Assembly: GCF_002157465.1 (NCBI RefSeq)
Contig: NZ_NHOC01000005.1
Location: 195,134-259,133 of the forward strand
Reading direction: 5' to 3'
Origin: Butyricicoccus porcorum
GTDB taxonomy: Bacteria; Bacillota; Clostridia; Oscillospirales; Butyricicoccaceae
DNA: 64,000 bases
Within the stretch, counting starts at the first letter, position 1. Each line of letters opens with the position of its first letter. The notes under the pieces are model-generated. The model was not told where the DNA came from, ran no database searches, and saw only the letters and a list, made by a program, of their open reading frames with translations. The position numbers were made by a program, and so were the translations under genes. Below, piece after piece: positions 49,728-59,026 of this stretch.

Positions 49728-50912
49728 TTACTTGCAGAATACCTTCTGCATGACAGCCAGCGCCTCGTCCATTTCCTCATAGGAAATCGACAGCGGCGGC
49801 AGCAGGCGGATGGCATTGGTTCCGGCAGTCAGCACAAGAACACCTGCATCCATGATTTCCTTAACCAGTGCTGCGCGCGCGTCTGCGTCGACAACGATGC
49901 CGAGCATCAGACCCATGCCGCGGACATCCTTTACCTTGTCCGAGCCGAAGCCGAGGATTTTTGCCTTGAGGTATTCGCCCTTTTCCGTGACGGATTTCAG
50001 GAATTCCGGCTGCGTGACCTCGGACAGCACCGCATTGGCTGCGGCGCAGATCATCGGCGTGCCGCCGAAGGTCGTCGCGTGCGTGCCCGGGCCGAGCACC
50101 GTATCGCAGGTATCTGCCGCCATGACCGCGCCGATCGGTACGCCGCCGCCAAGACCCTTTGCCATCGAAACGACATCCGGCTTGATGCCGTACTGCTGGA
50201 AGCAGAACAGCGAGCCGGTGCGGCCGATGCCGGTCTGTACCTCGTCGATGAGCAGCAGCAGGTCGTTCTCACGGCACAGTGCTTCGACCTGATGAACAAA
50301 GTCCGGATCGAGCGGCAGCACGCCGCCCTCGCCCTGAATCAGCTCCATCATAATGGCACAGGTGTGACCGTTGACCGCTGCCTTGACCGAGTCGATGTCA
50401 TTGGCATTTGCATATGCAAAGCCCTCGGTAAACGGGAAGAAATACTGGTGAAATTTGTCCTGTCCGGTCGCCTTCAGCGTTGTAATCGTGCGGCCATGGA
50501 ACGAATTGTACAGCGTGACGATTTCCGCGCGTCCCTCGCCGTATTTGTCATACGAATATTTGCGGGCGAGCTTAATCATGCCCTCATTGGACTCCGCGCC
50601 GGAGTTGGAAAAGAACACCTTGCTCATGCCGGTCTGCGTGCACAGCGTCTTTGCAGCCTGTACCATCGGTTCGGTGGTGAACAGGTTGGAGACATGCATC
50701 AGCTTATGTGCCTGCGTGGTGATTGCATCGATGATTTTCTCATTGTTATAGCCAAGGCAGCACACGCCGATGCCGCTGGTCAGGTCGATATAGCGCTTGC
50801 CCTCGACATCCCACAGCTGTGCACCGTTGCCGTGGTCGAGTGCAATGTCAAACCGGCCGTAGGTATTCATTACATACTGGTTTTCCTGCTCCTTGAGCTC
50901 GTGATATGTCAT
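49728..50912 (-). CDS. argD: Acetylornithine aminotransferase
   Basis: This 394-aa class III PLP aminotransferase converts N-acetylglutamate semialdehyde to N-acetylornithine. It has the PLP site FSNSGAESNEGMIKLARKY (about 97-115), LLLIDEVQTGIGRTG (about 215-229; the PLP-binding Asp) and the catalytic lysine in VSMAKGLGGG (near 246). Family members may also act in lysine synthesis (DapC activity). It lies 29 bp after argB on the same strand. Confidence 0.95.
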   Translation of the reverse strand: MTYHELKEQENQYVMNTYGRFDIALDHGNGAQLWDVEGKRYIDLTSGIGVCCLGYNNEKIIDAITTQAHKLMHVSNLFTTEPMVQAAKTLCTQTGMSKVFFSNSGAESNEGMIKLARKYSYDKYGEGRAEIVTLYNSFHGRTITTLKATGQDKFHQYFFPFTEGFAYANANDIDSVKAAVNGHTCAIMMELIQGEGGVLPLDPDFVHQVEALCRENDLLLLIDEVQTGIGRTGSLFCFQQYGIKPDVVSMAKGLGGGVPIGAVMAADTCDTVLGPGTHATTFGGTPMICAAANAVLSEVTQPEFLKSVTEKGEYLKAKILGFGSDKVKDVRGMGLMLGIVVDADARAALVKEIMDAGVLVLTAGTNAIRLLPPLSISYEEMDEALAVMQKVFCK

Positions 50913-50941
50913 TGGATTGTTTTCCCCTTTTTTCTTTTGGA

Positions 50942-51811
50942 TCAGTAGAACATCGTGCCGACACCCTGATTGCTGAACAGCTCGATCAGGATCGAATGCT
51001 CGACGCGGCCGTCCTGAATATTGGCCTGACGGACACCCTCGCGCACTGCTTCAACACAGCAGTCGACCTTCGGGATCATGCCGCCCGCAATAATGCCATC
51101 CTTGATGAGCTTGGGCACAGCGGAGACCTTGACCTCCGGCAGCAGAGTATTCTCATCGTGGCGATCCATCAGCAGACCGCGCACATCGGTCAGCAGGATG
51201 AGCTTTTCCGCCTGCAAGGCAACTGCCAGCTTGGCAGCCGCAAGGTCAGCATTGATGTTGTAGTTGGTGTCGTCATCCACACCGAGCGCAACGGTGGAGA
51301 CAACCGGGATATAGCCGTGCTCAAGCATATCGACAACCGGCTCCGGATTGACCTTGACAATGTTGCCGACATAGCCGTAATCTGTGCCATCGGCATCGAT
51401 CTTGCGCACAGCCTGGAACAGTCCGCCGTCCATGCCGCTCAGGCCGACGCCCGCGCCGCCCGCATTGCCGAGCAGCGATACAAGATCTTTGTTGACCTTG
51501 CCGCACAGCACCATCTGGACAATGTCCATGGTTTCACGGTCTGTATAGCGCAGACCGTTGACAAATTCAGACTGCTTGCCGATTTTCTTGAGCATACCGC
51601 TGATCTCCGGGCCGCCGCCGTGTACGACAACGACGCGGACACCGACCAGACTCAGCAGGACAATGTCATGAATAACGGCATCCTTGAGCGTTTCGTTAAT
51701 CATAGCGTTGCCGCCGTACTTGACAACGACGGTTTTGCCATAATATTTCTGGATATGCGGCAGTGCTTCAATCAGCACCTGCGCGCGCTGGTTTTCCATT
51801 TCTTCTGCCAT
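50942..51811 (-). CDS. argB: Acetylglutamate kinase
   Basis: This 289-aa kinase phosphorylates N-acetylglutamate, the second step of the cyclic arginine pathway. Motifs are VVVKYGGNAM (about 28-37, nucleotide site), VVVHGGGPEI (about 60-69), NINADLAAAKLAVAL (about 183-197) and the C-terminal GGMIPKVDCC (about 240-249). The start at 51811 has a GGAGG site 8 bp upstream; the frame is open to 51865 but that overlaps argJ. It follows argJ by 16 bp. Confidence 0.96.
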   Translation of the reverse strand: MAEEMENQRAQVLIEALPHIQKYYGKTVVVKYGGNAMINETLKDAVIHDIVLLSLVGVRVVVVHGGGPEISGMLKKIGKQSEFVNGLRYTDRETMDIVQMVLCGKVNKDLVSLLGNAGGAGVGLSGMDGGLFQAVRKIDADGTDYGYVGNIVKVNPEPVVDMLEHGYIPVVSTVALGVDDDTNYNINADLAAAKLAVALQAEKLILLTDVRGLLMDRHDENTLLPEVKVSAVPKLIKDGIIAGGMIPKVDCCVEAVREGVRQANIQDGRVEHSILIELFSNQGVGTMFY

Positions 51812-51827
51812 GTGATTTCCTCCGAAC

Positions 51828-53054
51828 TCAGGTACGGTAATCGCCGTTGATCCTGACGTAATCATAGGTCAGATCACAGCCGAATGCAGTGGCCTGATCG
51901 TCGCCCTCGTGGATGTCGATATCGATGGAAATTTCCTTCTCCGACAGAACCTTCTTTGCGAGATCTTCATCAAAATCAAGGCCTTCGCCGTGCTCACAGA
52001 CAGTGACCGCACCTGCTGCGCTGGAAAAGCCGATGGTGACATATTCCGGGCGGAACGGCGCCTTGGAATAGCCCATCGCGCACAGCACACGGCCCCAGTT
52101 TGCGTCCTCGCCGAACATGGCAGCCTTGACCAGGCTGGAAGCGATGACAGCCTTCGCCAGGCGTTCCGCATATTCCTCCGCACGGGAGTTTTTGACGGTG
52201 CAGCAGATCAGCTTGCTCGCGCCCTCACCGTCCGCTGCCATCTTCTTCGCCAGCGTCAGGCAGACTTCCTCGAGTGCGGCATAAAACGTATGATATGCCT
52301 CATCCTTCCAGTCGATCAGCTGATTGCCCGCCATGCCGTTTGCCATGACGACACAGGTATCGTTGGTCGAGGTATCGCCGTCGACCGAAATGCGATTGAA
52401 CGTGCGTTCCACAACGTCCTGTAACGCGGTGCGCAGCAGCGACGGGTCGATGGCACAGTCCGTCGTGACAAAGCACAGCATGGTGCCCATATTCGGATGA
52501 ATCATGCCGGAGCCCTTGGCAATGCCGCCCATATGGCAGGTCTTGCCGCCGCAGTCAAACTCAACCGCAGCCGTCTTCTCGACAAGGTCAGTGGTCATGA
52601 TGGCTCGGTTTGCCTCCACGGACGCCTCCGCGCTGTCAGACAGCTTCGCCGCGAGTGCTTCCATGCTGCCCTCAATGGCTTCGATGTTGAGGCGCTGGCC
52701 GATGACGCCGGTCGAGCCGACGAGTACACGGTCTTCCTCAATGCCGGTGACCTTCGCCGCAGCTGCCGCCATGCGGCGTGCATTTTCCATGCCCTCCGGC
52801 GCACATGCATTCGCGTTGCCGGAATTGGCGACAATCGCCTGTGCCACACCGTTTTCCAGATGCTCCATGCAGACATAAATCGGAGCTGCCTTGACGCGGT
52901 TGTTGGTGAACGTCGCCGCAGTTGCCGCGGGGCATGCGCTGACGATCAGCGCGAGATCATTTTTCTCCTGTGGGCTGCCTGTCTTGACGCCGCAATGTAG
53001 TGCGGCTGCCCGGAAGCCCGTTGCGGCGCAAACGCCGCCTTCTATCTTTTTCAT
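51828..53054 (-). CDS. argJ: Bifunctional glutamate N-acetyltransferase/ornithine acetyltransferase
   Basis: This 408-aa enzyme recycles acetyl from N-acetylornithine to glutamate and, as the bifunctional form, can also use acetyl-CoA. The self-cleavage site is in KGSGMIHPNMGTML (about 180-193), where the threonine becomes the new N-terminal nucleophile of the beta chain; the usual alanine before it is glycine here. GSTGVIGQ (about 108-115) is also typical. No argA is present in the cluster. It lies 40 bp after argC. Confidence 0.95.
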   Translation of the reverse strand: MKKIEGGVCAATGFRAAALHCGVKTGSPQEKNDLALIVSACPAATAATFTNNRVKAAPIYVCMEHLENGVAQAIVANSGNANACAPEGMENARRMAAAAAKVTGIEEDRVLVGSTGVIGQRLNIEAIEGSMEALAAKLSDSAEASVEANRAIMTTDLVEKTAAVEFDCGGKTCHMGGIAKGSGMIHPNMGTMLCFVTTDCAIDPSLLRTALQDVVERTFNRISVDGDTSTNDTCVVMANGMAGNQLIDWKDEAYHTFYAALEEVCLTLAKKMAADGEGASKLICCTVKNSRAEEYAERLAKAVIASSLVKAAMFGEDANWGRVLCAMGYSKAPFRPEYVTIGFSSAAGAVTVCEHGEGLDFDEDLAKKVLSEKEISIDIDIHEGDDQATAFGCDLTYDYVRINGDYRT

Positions 53055-53094
53055 ATATTCGTTCCTTTCAAACCAATCGAAAAAAGCGTGAATT

Positions 53095-54033
53095 TCACTT
53101 TGTCAGTCCGGTGGTTTCGTCAAACCCGAGCATGAGGTTCATATTCTGAACCGCCGCGCCGGATGCGCCCTTACCGAGATTGTCAAACAGCGCAGTGACA
53201 ATGGTCTGTTCCTCATGGCCGCAGACGATCAGCTCCAGGCTGTCGCGTCCCGCCATCGTGTCGGAATAAATCACCGGTTCTTCGCCGCCGAACGGCATGA
53301 CATTGACCATGGTCTGATCCGCATAATAGTCTGCCAGCTTCGCATGAATGTCCTGCGCCGTCGGCGCGCCGGGCAGCAGCCGGTTGTGCAGCATGACGGT
53401 GGACGCCATGCCCTTATAAAAGTCGCCGAGAATCGGGACAAACACCGGCGCTGCCGCCAGACCGCATACATGCGTCATCTCCGGCAGATGCTTGTGTTTG
53501 AGTGTCAGTCCATAAATGCGATGCGACTCATGGCGCGGGTCGCGGTTCACATCCTCATATTCCGCAATCAGCTTTTTGCCGCCGCCGGAATAGCCGGTCA
53601 GCGAAGAGCAGGTCAGCGGATAATCCGGCGGAACGATGCCCAACTTGACCAGCGGATACACCGAGGAGATAAACCCGGAGGCATGGCAGCCGGGATTTGC
53701 GACACGCTTTGACGTTGCAATTGCCGCGCGGTGCGCTGCGGACAGCTCCGGGAAACCATAATCCCAGTCGGGATGGGTGCGGTGCGCGGTGGACGCGTCA
53801 ATAAACCGCGTGTTCGGGTTTTCGCACAGTGCAACCGCCTCGCGTGCCGCCGCATCCGGCAGACACAGAAACACGATATCCGCCGCATTGATGAACTTTT
53901 TGCGCTCCTGCGTGTCCTTGCGCTTGTCCTCATCGATGAGGATCAGCTCGATATCCTCACGGGATCCCAGCCGCTCAAAAATCTGCAATCCGGTGGTTCC
54001 CTCTTTGCCGTCAATATATACTACAGGTTTCAT
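53095..54033 (-). CDS. argC: N-acetyl-gamma-glutamyl-phosphate reductase, type 2
   Basis: This 312-aa enzyme reduces N-acetylglutamyl phosphate to the semialdehyde with NADPH. It is the short type-2 form, smaller than the usual 340-350 aa. Catalytic Cys is in ANPGCHASG (about 112-120); IDGKEGTTGLQIFERL (about 7-22) binds NADPH. The gene follows argH by 15 bp. Confidence 0.94.
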   Translation of the reverse strand: MKPVVYIDGKEGTTGLQIFERLGSREDIELILIDEDKRKDTQERKKFINAADIVFLCLPDAAAREAVALCENPNTRFIDASTAHRTHPDWDYGFPELSAAHRAAIATSKRVANPGCHASGFISSVYPLVKLGIVPPDYPLTCSSLTGYSGGGKKLIAEYEDVNRDPRHESHRIYGLTLKHKHLPEMTHVCGLAAAPVFVPILGDFYKGMASTVMLHNRLLPGAPTAQDIHAKLADYYADQTMVNVMPFGGEEPVIYSDTMAGRDSLELIVCGHEEQTIVTALFDNLGKGASGAAVQNMNLMLGFDETTGLTK

Positions 54034-54048
54034 ATCGCAGTCCCCCGA

Positions 54049-55467
54049 TTACGTGCGCAGACGGGTGCGCATTTCCGCCAGCTGTTCCTCGGAATCCGCG
54101 AGGAAGGTCTCGATCTTGTTGATCTGGCGGGTCACTTCCTTCGGTGCCGGGCCGCCAATGACCGAACGTCCTTCGACACAGGTCTTGAGGTCGAGCGCGT
54201 CGTAGACATCCGGGCCGAACTTGTTGGAAATCGAAGCGAAGTCCTTGAGTGTCATGGTTTCCAGCGTCTCATCCGCACGGATGCAGGTGTTGACGAGGCG
54301 TCCGACGATCATGTAGGCATCGCGGAACGGTACGCCCTTCTTAACCAGATAGTCCGCGCAGTCGGTCGCATTGATGAAGCCCTGGCTTGCTGCCTTGCGC
54401 ATGTTCTTCTTGCGCAGGGTCATCGTGCGGAACATCGGCGCAAATACCTCCAGGCACTGCTTGACGGTATCGATTGCGTCGAATACGCACTCCTTGTCCT
54501 CCTGCATATCCTTGTTATAGGCCAGCGGCAGTGCCTTCATCGTGGTCATCAGCGTCATCAGGTCGCCATAGACACGGCCGGTCTTGCCGCGGATCAGCTC
54601 ACAGACATCCGGGTTTTTCTTCTGCGGCATAATGGACGAACCGGTGGAATAAGCGTCATCCAGCTCGGCAAAACGCCACTCCCACGAGCACCACGAGATG
54701 ACCTCTTCGGACAGTCTCGACATGTGCATCATCATCATGGACAGGCAGCTCATCAGCTCAATGCAGTAATCGCGGTCGGAAACGCCGTCCAGCGAGTTCT
54801 CCGTCACACGTGCAAAGCCCAGCTGGTCGCGGACAAATTCACGGTCAATCGGATAGGTGGTGGAAGCCAGTGCACCGGAGCCGAGCGGCAGCTCATCCAT
54901 GCGCTCAAAGCAGTCCTCCAGACGGGAAATATCACGGCGCAGCATCTGCGCATACGCCATCATATAATGGCCGAACGTGGTCGGCTGTGCGCGCTGCAAA
55001 TGCGTATAGCCCGGCATGACGGTGTCGAGGTTTTCCTTTGCCTTTTCGACGAGTACCTTCTCGAAGTCAATGGCAAGCTGCATGATCTCGCAGATTTCCT
55101 TCTTGACATACAGGCGCATGTCGAGTGCAACCTGGTCGTTTCTCGAGCGCGCCGTATGCAGGCGCTTGCCGGTATCGCCGATGCGCTGCGTCAGCGCAAC
55201 CTCGATGTTCATATGAATATCTTCGTATTCCGGATTGAATACGTCAAGATCGTTGTTTTCAATGTCATACAGGATTTCTTTCAGTCCTGCAACAATTTTT
55301 TCTGCTTCATGCTCCTCGATAATCCCCTGTCTGCCCAGCATCGTGGCGTGTGCGATGGAGCCTGTGATATCCTCGCGGTACAGGCGTCCGTCAAACTGGA
55401 TGGAGGAGTTAAAGTCATTTACTACATTGTCGGTTTCCTTCTGGAAACGTCCGGCCCAGAGTTTCAT
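54049..55467 (-). CDS. argH: Argininosuccinate lyase
   Basis: This 472-aa lyase splits argininosuccinate to arginine and fumarate. The superfamily signature GSSIMPQKKNPDVCE is clear (about 279-293; it carries the catalytic Ser and Lys). The N-terminal GRFQKETDNVVNDFNSSIQF and the histidine in YTHLQRAQPTTFGHY (about 157-171) also match. The start follows a 154-bp gap after argG that contains a large hairpin. Confidence 0.96.
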   Translation of the reverse strand: MKLWAGRFQKETDNVVNDFNSSIQFDGRLYREDITGSIAHATMLGRQGIIEEHEAEKIVAGLKEILYDIENNDLDVFNPEYEDIHMNIEVALTQRIGDTGKRLHTARSRNDQVALDMRLYVKKEICEIMQLAIDFEKVLVEKAKENLDTVMPGYTHLQRAQPTTFGHYMMAYAQMLRRDISRLEDCFERMDELPLGSGALASTTYPIDREFVRDQLGFARVTENSLDGVSDRDYCIELMSCLSMMMMHMSRLSEEVISWCSWEWRFAELDDAYSTGSSIMPQKKNPDVCELIRGKTGRVYGDLMTLMTTMKALPLAYNKDMQEDKECVFDAIDTVKQCLEVFAPMFRTMTLRKKNMRKAASQGFINATDCADYLVKKGVPFRDAYMIVGRLVNTCIRADETLETMTLKDFASISNKFGPDVYDALDLKTCVEGRSVIGGPAPKEVTRQINKIETFLADSEEQLAEMRTRLRT

Positions 55468-55545
55468 AAGGCGGTCTCCTTTTATCCGGGAATCGGGTTT
55501 TCCCGGTCATTTGCTTGCGTATCGAAAAAATGGGCAATGCCCTGA

Positions 55546-55586
55546 AAAACACACAATGGGCGGACGCGCACGCCCGCCCGATTGTG
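55546..55586 (-). promoter_or_regulatory. Large hairpin between argG and argH
   Basis: The stem CACAATCGGGCGG/CCGCCCATTGTG (one bulge) is followed on the minus strand by TGTTTTTC. It looks like an internal attenuator or a processing/stability element within the operon. Confidence 0.55.
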
Positions 55587-55621
55587 ACAATCGTTCCGAT
55601 TTTATGGTTGTTTTTTTCGGA

Positions 55622-56875
55622 TTACTCCACGGTCGGGAATTCACGGCCGGTGGTCTTCTTCAGGTTTGCGTCGTTGAGCGCACGCACCTTCAGCGGCAGG
55701 CCGAACAGGTTGATGAAGCCCTCGGAATCTGCCTGATTGTATGCATCATCCGCATCGAAGGTTGCCATCGCCTCGGAATGCAGGCTGTACGGAGAGGTGA
55801 CGGAAGCCGGGATGATGTTGCCCTTGTACAGCTTCAGCTTGACGTCGCCGGTAACCGTCTTCTGGGTCTCGTCGACGAATGCGCTCATCGCCTTGCGCAG
55901 CGGGGTGTACCACTGACCGTTGTATACCAGCTCGCCGAACTTCATCGCCAGCTGAGCCTTATAATGTGCGGTCTCCTTGTCGAGGGTGATCTCCTCGAGC
56001 TTCTTGTGTGCCGCATACATGATTGCGCCGCCCGGGGTCTCATAGACGCCACGGCTCTTCATGCCGACCAGACGGTTCTCGACCAGGTCGAGCAGACCGA
56101 TGCCGTTTGCGCCGCCCAGCTCGTTGAGCTTCTTCAGCAGTGCAACAGACTCCATCTCCTCGCCGTCGATTGCGGTCGGAACGCCCTGCTCAAAGTGGAT
56201 GGTGACATAGGTCGGCTTGTCCGGAGCAGCCTCCGGGGAAACGCCCATCTCAAGGATCTCATCGTACTTCGGCTCGTTTGCCGGGTCCTCCAGGTCGAGG
56301 CCCTCGTGGGACAGATGCCAGATATTCTTATCCTTGGAGTAGTTGGTCTCACGGTTGATTTTCAGCGGGATGTTGTGTGCTTCCGCGTAATCGATTTCCT
56401 TATCACGGCTGTCCAGCTCCCAGAAGCGCCACGGAGCGAGTACCTGCATCTCCGGTGCGAATGCCTTGATTGCCAGCTCAAAACGTACCTGGTCATTGCC
56501 CTTACCGGTGCAGCCGTGTACGATGGTGTCCGCGCCTTCCGCCTTTGCGATTTCGACGAGGCGGCGTGCGATGATCGGACGTGCGAAGGAGGTGCCCAGC
56601 AGGTAGCCTTCGTAATCCGCGCCGGCCTTCATGGTCGGGATAATATAATCGTCAACGAATTCCTTGGTCAGATCCATGACATACAGCTTGGAAGCGCCGG
56701 TCTTGAGTGCCTTTTCCTCCAGGCCGTCCAGCTCGGTGCCCTGTCCGACGTCACCGGAAACCGCGATGACCTCACAGCCGTAGTTTTCCTTCAGCCACGG
56801 GATGAGGACGGAAGTATCCAGACCGCCGGAATATGCCAAAACTGCTTTTTTAATCTTCATATCTTTCGTTGCCAT
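55622..56875 (-). CDS. argG: Argininosuccinate synthase
   Basis: This 417-aa ligase joins citrulline and aspartate using ATP. The PP-loop motif AYSGGLDTS is at about 14-22. [16 protein letters not shown] (about 94-109) and [14 protein letters not shown] (about 122-135) are also diagnostic. The ATG at 56875 has a GGAGG site 10 bp upstream; MKIKK, five codons later, is an alternative start. It opens the operon argG-H-C-J-B-D-F, which lacks only carbamoyl phosphate synthase to make arginine from glutamate. Confidence 0.96.
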   Translation of the reverse strand: MATKDMKIKKAVLAYSGGLDTSVLIPWLKENYGCEVIAVSGDVGQGTELDGLEEKALKTGASKLYVMDLTKEFVDDYIIPTMKAGADYEGYLLGTSFARPIIARRLVEIAKAEGADTIVHGCTGKGNDQVRFELAIKAFAPEMQVLAPWRFWELDSRDKEIDYAEAHNIPLKINRETNYSKDKNIWHLSHEGLDLEDPANEPKYDEILEMGVSPEAAPDKPTYVTIHFEQGVPTAIDGEEMESVALLKKLNELGGANGIGLLDLVENRLVGMKSRGVYETPGGAIMYAAHKKLEEITLDKETAHYKAQLAMKFGELVYNGQWYTPLRKAMSAFVDETQKTVTGDVKLKLYKGNIIPASVTSPYSLHSEAMATFDADDAYNQADSEGFINLFGLPLKVRALNDANLKKTTGREFPTVE

Positions 56876-56972
56876 GTTGTATAAGCCTCCATTGAAAAGG
56901 GCGGTTTGTTTTGTTAAATCCGCAAAAACCGTGTTTTCGCGTCCCAATCGCCCCTGTTTTTGTCATGTCCCT

Positions 56973-57001
56973 ATTATAATCCCCCTATGCACGGAATGCA
57001 A
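56973..57001 (-). promoter_or_regulatory. Promoter of the arginine operon
   Basis: On the minus strand TTGCAT and TATAAT are separated by 17 bp, about 100 bp before argG. Confidence 0.85.
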
Positions 57002-57028
57002 GGAAAATTTGTAATTATTTCTTAAATT

Positions 57029-57042
57029 GTATATTTATTCAT
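57029..57042. promoter_or_regulatory. ArgR/AhrC-like box upstream of the arginine promoter
   Basis: TGTATATTTATTCA (plus strand) agrees well with the 14-bp palindromic ARG-box pattern TGAATA-N2-TATTCA. It lies about 28 bp upstream of the -35, which suits arginine-dependent repression or modulation by ArgR. No argR gene is in the window. Confidence 0.5.
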
Positions 57043-57155
57043 ACGATCTATTACTCTTGCGGGACAAATTTCCCATTTTTCTTCCTGCAATGTTTGATTT
57101 TGTTTGCAAAGCCGTTACAATATCATGTCAATTCCGTATTTTTTCGCGTTTTCTC

Positions 57156-57184
57156 TTGCAAATGTGTCGTCTTTGCCGTATGAT
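57156..57184 (+). promoter_or_regulatory. Promoter of the lipoprotein gene
   Basis: TTGCAA and TATGAT are separated by 17 bp. The leader is about 115 nt. Confidence 0.6.
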
Positions 57185-57307
57185 AACCATAATGCGCGGA
57201 GTGATAATTTATTTAAAAATTCCGTGTGATTTTTACAAAATTCCCGTGCATACGCATGCACATTGCATCGCTGTGCTGCGGTTTCCGCACGGCAGAGGAG
57301 GCTTGTC

Positions 57308-57835
57308 ATGAAACGATTCCTGTGTATCCTGCTGTCCGCATCGCTGCTGCTGTGCCCAGTTCTGACCGGCTGCGGCGATAAAAAAGAAGACACATCTGAG
57401 TCCGCCGGAGCAGAGGCGCTTACTCCGCAGGACAGCGACACCATGCACCTGAACATGCTGTTTACTCTGATCGGCACACCGGATGTCGGTGTCACTGAGC
57501 TGCTGGGCGATGGCATCGATCAGAAATACCGCGCGGACGGTTCGCTGAAAATGCGCACATTTGACGGCACCGCCTGCGGCGTCGATATCACCTTTGATGT
57601 CTGTTATGATGAACTGGGCGATGTCTCCTCTGTCGATGTGGATTTCCCCTCATCGGTCTCGGAGGAGCAGCTCTCCGCGACAGTCACCGAGCTGACCGGA
57701 CGCAAGCCGTCCAAGGACGGCAAATGGCAGGCGGAAACCGCCATCATCTCGCTCGCAAAAGCCGACGGGTACATGTGCATGACGCTGGAGCCGTTCTCCG
57801 CCGAACCGGACAGCGATGACCCGGTGCAATACTGA
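57308..57835 (+). CDS. Secreted lipoprotein of unknown function
   Basis: This is a 175-aa protein with a lipoprotein signal peptide (MKRFLCILLSASLLLCPVLT, lipobox LTGC, lipidated Cys near 22), an acidic linker and a small mixed domain (about 50-165). I do not recognise a named family. The start has an AGGAGG site 7 bp upstream. It is monocistronic between a good promoter and a terminator. Confidence 0.8.
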   Translation: MKRFLCILLSASLLLCPVLTGCGDKKEDTSESAGAEALTPQDSDTMHLNMLFTLIGTPDVGVTELLGDGIDQKYRADGSLKMRTFDGTACGVDITFDVCYDELGDVSSVDVDFPSSVSEEQLSATVTELTGRKPSKDGKWQAETAIISLAKADGYMCMTLEPFSAEPDSDDPVQY

Positions 57836-57845
57836 CCGTTCCTTT

Positions 57846-57879
57846 GCCGCTTTCCCTTCCGGGAAGCGGCTTCTTTTTT
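57846..57879 (+). terminator. Terminator of the lipoprotein gene
   Basis: The stem GCCGCTTTCC/GGGAAGCGGC is followed by TTCTTTTTT, 11 bp after the stop. Confidence 0.85.
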
Positions 57880-57916
57880 GCCCAAATATTCATTTAGAAA
57901 TTTGTCTAATTGTCTA

Positions 57917-57945
57917 TTGACACAATCCCGTGCGCATGCTATCTT
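57917..57945 (+). promoter_or_regulatory. Promoter of the sdpRI-like operon
   Basis: TTGACA and TATCTT are separated by 17 bp, about 48 bp before the regulator start. Confidence 0.8.
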
Positions 57946-57969
57946 ATATTTAGACAACAATCTAAATAT
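57946..57969. promoter_or_regulatory. Operator of the ArsR/SdpR-like repressor
   Basis: A perfect dyad, ATATTTAGA-caacaa-TCTAAATAT, sits directly after the -10, over the transcription start. A related TTTAGAAATTTGTCTAA lies at about 57893-57909, upstream of the -35. Confidence 0.7.
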
Positions 57970-57992
57970 AAGACACACAGGAGGGATGCCGT

Positions 57993-58265
57993 ATGTCCTT
58001 TCAACAGACGTTCAAGGCGCTGTCCGACCCGACGCGCCGCGAAATTCTGACGCTATTAAAAGGCGGCCCGATGACAGCGGGTGAGGTCGTCGCACACTTC
58101 GACAGCACCGGCGCGACGATCTCCCATCACCTGTCCATCCTGAAGGATGCGGGGCTGGTCGATGCGAGCCGCCGCGGAAAATTCATCTATTACGAGTTAA
58201 ACCTGTCCGTGCTGGAGGAAATCATGGCATGGATTGCGGAGTTACAGGGAGGAGACCCATCATGA
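57993..58265 (+). CDS. ArsR/SdpR-family repressor
   Basis: This 90-aa winged-helix protein has FKALSDPTRREILTLLKGG (about 7-25) and the recognition helix DSTGATISHHLSILKDAGLV (about 37-56), without metal-binding cysteines, as in SdpR. It overlaps the next gene, an SdpI-like membrane protein, by 4 bp. In Bacillus the SdpR-SdpI pair controls immunity to the killing factor SdpC: SdpI sequesters SdpR when the toxin is present. An operator dyad over its own promoter supports autorepression. Confidence 0.9.
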   Translation: MSFQQTFKALSDPTRREILTLLKGGPMTAGEVVAHFDSTGATISHHLSILKDAGLVDASRRGKFIYYELNLSVLEEIMAWIAELQGGDPS

Positions 58266-58912
58266 AACGATCCGATTCTGTCAGACTGATTCCGATCTGC
58301 CTTCTGGCTCTTGCGCCGCTGCTCGCCGCGCTCATCGCCTACCAATATCTGCCCGCGCGCATTCCGACACACTGGGATGCATCCGGTGTCATCACATACA
58401 GTGACCGCTGGTTTATTCTGCCGCTGTCCGCCATCAGCGCAGTTGTCACCGGTCTGATGTTTGTGACGCGACGCATTGATCCGAAACGGGAAAATTACAC
58501 CCGGTTTTCCGATGCGTACCAGACCTTTATCCTGATCTTCGATGTGTTCATGCTTGCGATCACGCTGTTTGTCATCACCGAATCGGTGCGCCCCGGCACA
58601 CTGGACGCACAGGTCTTTGTCACGGTCCTTGTGGGCATTCTGATTGTCGTCTGCGGCAACCTCATGCCGAAGTTCAAGCACAATTATTTCATCGGCATCC
58701 GCACGCCATGGACGCTGGCGAATGAGACCGTCTGGTACCGCACGCATCGTCTGTGCGGTGTGGTATGGGTCATCGGCGGGCTGGTCATTGTGCTGAGTGC
58801 ATTTCTTCCGGCCAGGGTCTCTCTCCCCGTGCTGCTGACCGCCATTGCCGTTCTTGTCCTCGTCCCGTATATCATGAGCTACGTCTTTTTCCGCCGGGAA
58901 CAGGGAACCTAA
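58262..58912 (+). CDS. SdpI-like membrane protein
   Basis: This is a 216-aa protein with six hydrophobic helices. The N-terminal DUF1648-type segment has the characteristic YLPARIPTHWDASGVITYSD (about 29-48), and the C-terminal SdpI domain has NLMPKFKHNYFIGIRTPWTL (about 132-151) followed by WYRTHRLCGVVW. It starts within the stop codon of the upstream repressor gene. By analogy it may confer immunity to a peptide toxin and transmit its signal to the repressor; no sdpABC toxin genes are nearby. Confidence 0.9.
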   Translation: MKRSDSVRLIPICLLALAPLLAALIAYQYLPARIPTHWDASGVITYSDRWFILPLSAISAVVTGLMFVTRRIDPKRENYTRFSDAYQTFILIFDVFMLAITLFVITESVRPGTLDAQVFVTVLVGILIVVCGNLMPKFKHNYFIGIRTPWTLANETVWYRTHRLCGVVWVIGGLVIVLSAFLPARVSLPVLLTAIAVLVLVPYIMSYVFFRREQGT

Positions 58913-58923
58913 CACACACCAGA

Positions 58924-58954
58924 AGCAGCAGGGCAATTCGCCCTGCTGCTTTTT
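58924..58954 (+). terminator. Terminator of the sdpRI-like operon
   Basis: The stem AGCAGCAGGGC/GCCCTGCTGCT is followed by TTTTT, 11 bp after the stop. Confidence 0.9.
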
Positions 58955-58970
58955 CAATCTCGGCACACGC

Positions 58971-59004
58971 AAAAGCGGCCCACCGGAAATTCCGGTGAGC
59001 CGCT
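58971..59004 (-). terminator. Terminator of pgi
   Basis: The stem AGCGGC-CACCGGAA/TTCCGGTG-GCCGCT is followed on the minus strand by TTTTGCG. Confidence 0.85.
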
Positions 59005-59026
59005 CTGTTTGTTCCATTTCAAACGT

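Larger units (their letters stand above)
56876..57307. other. Divergent regulatory region between argG and the lipoprotein gene
   Basis: This 432-bp AT-rich region contains the argG promoter and ArgR-like box on the minus strand and the lipoprotein promoter on the plus strand. Between them I see no gene. Confidence 0.6.
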
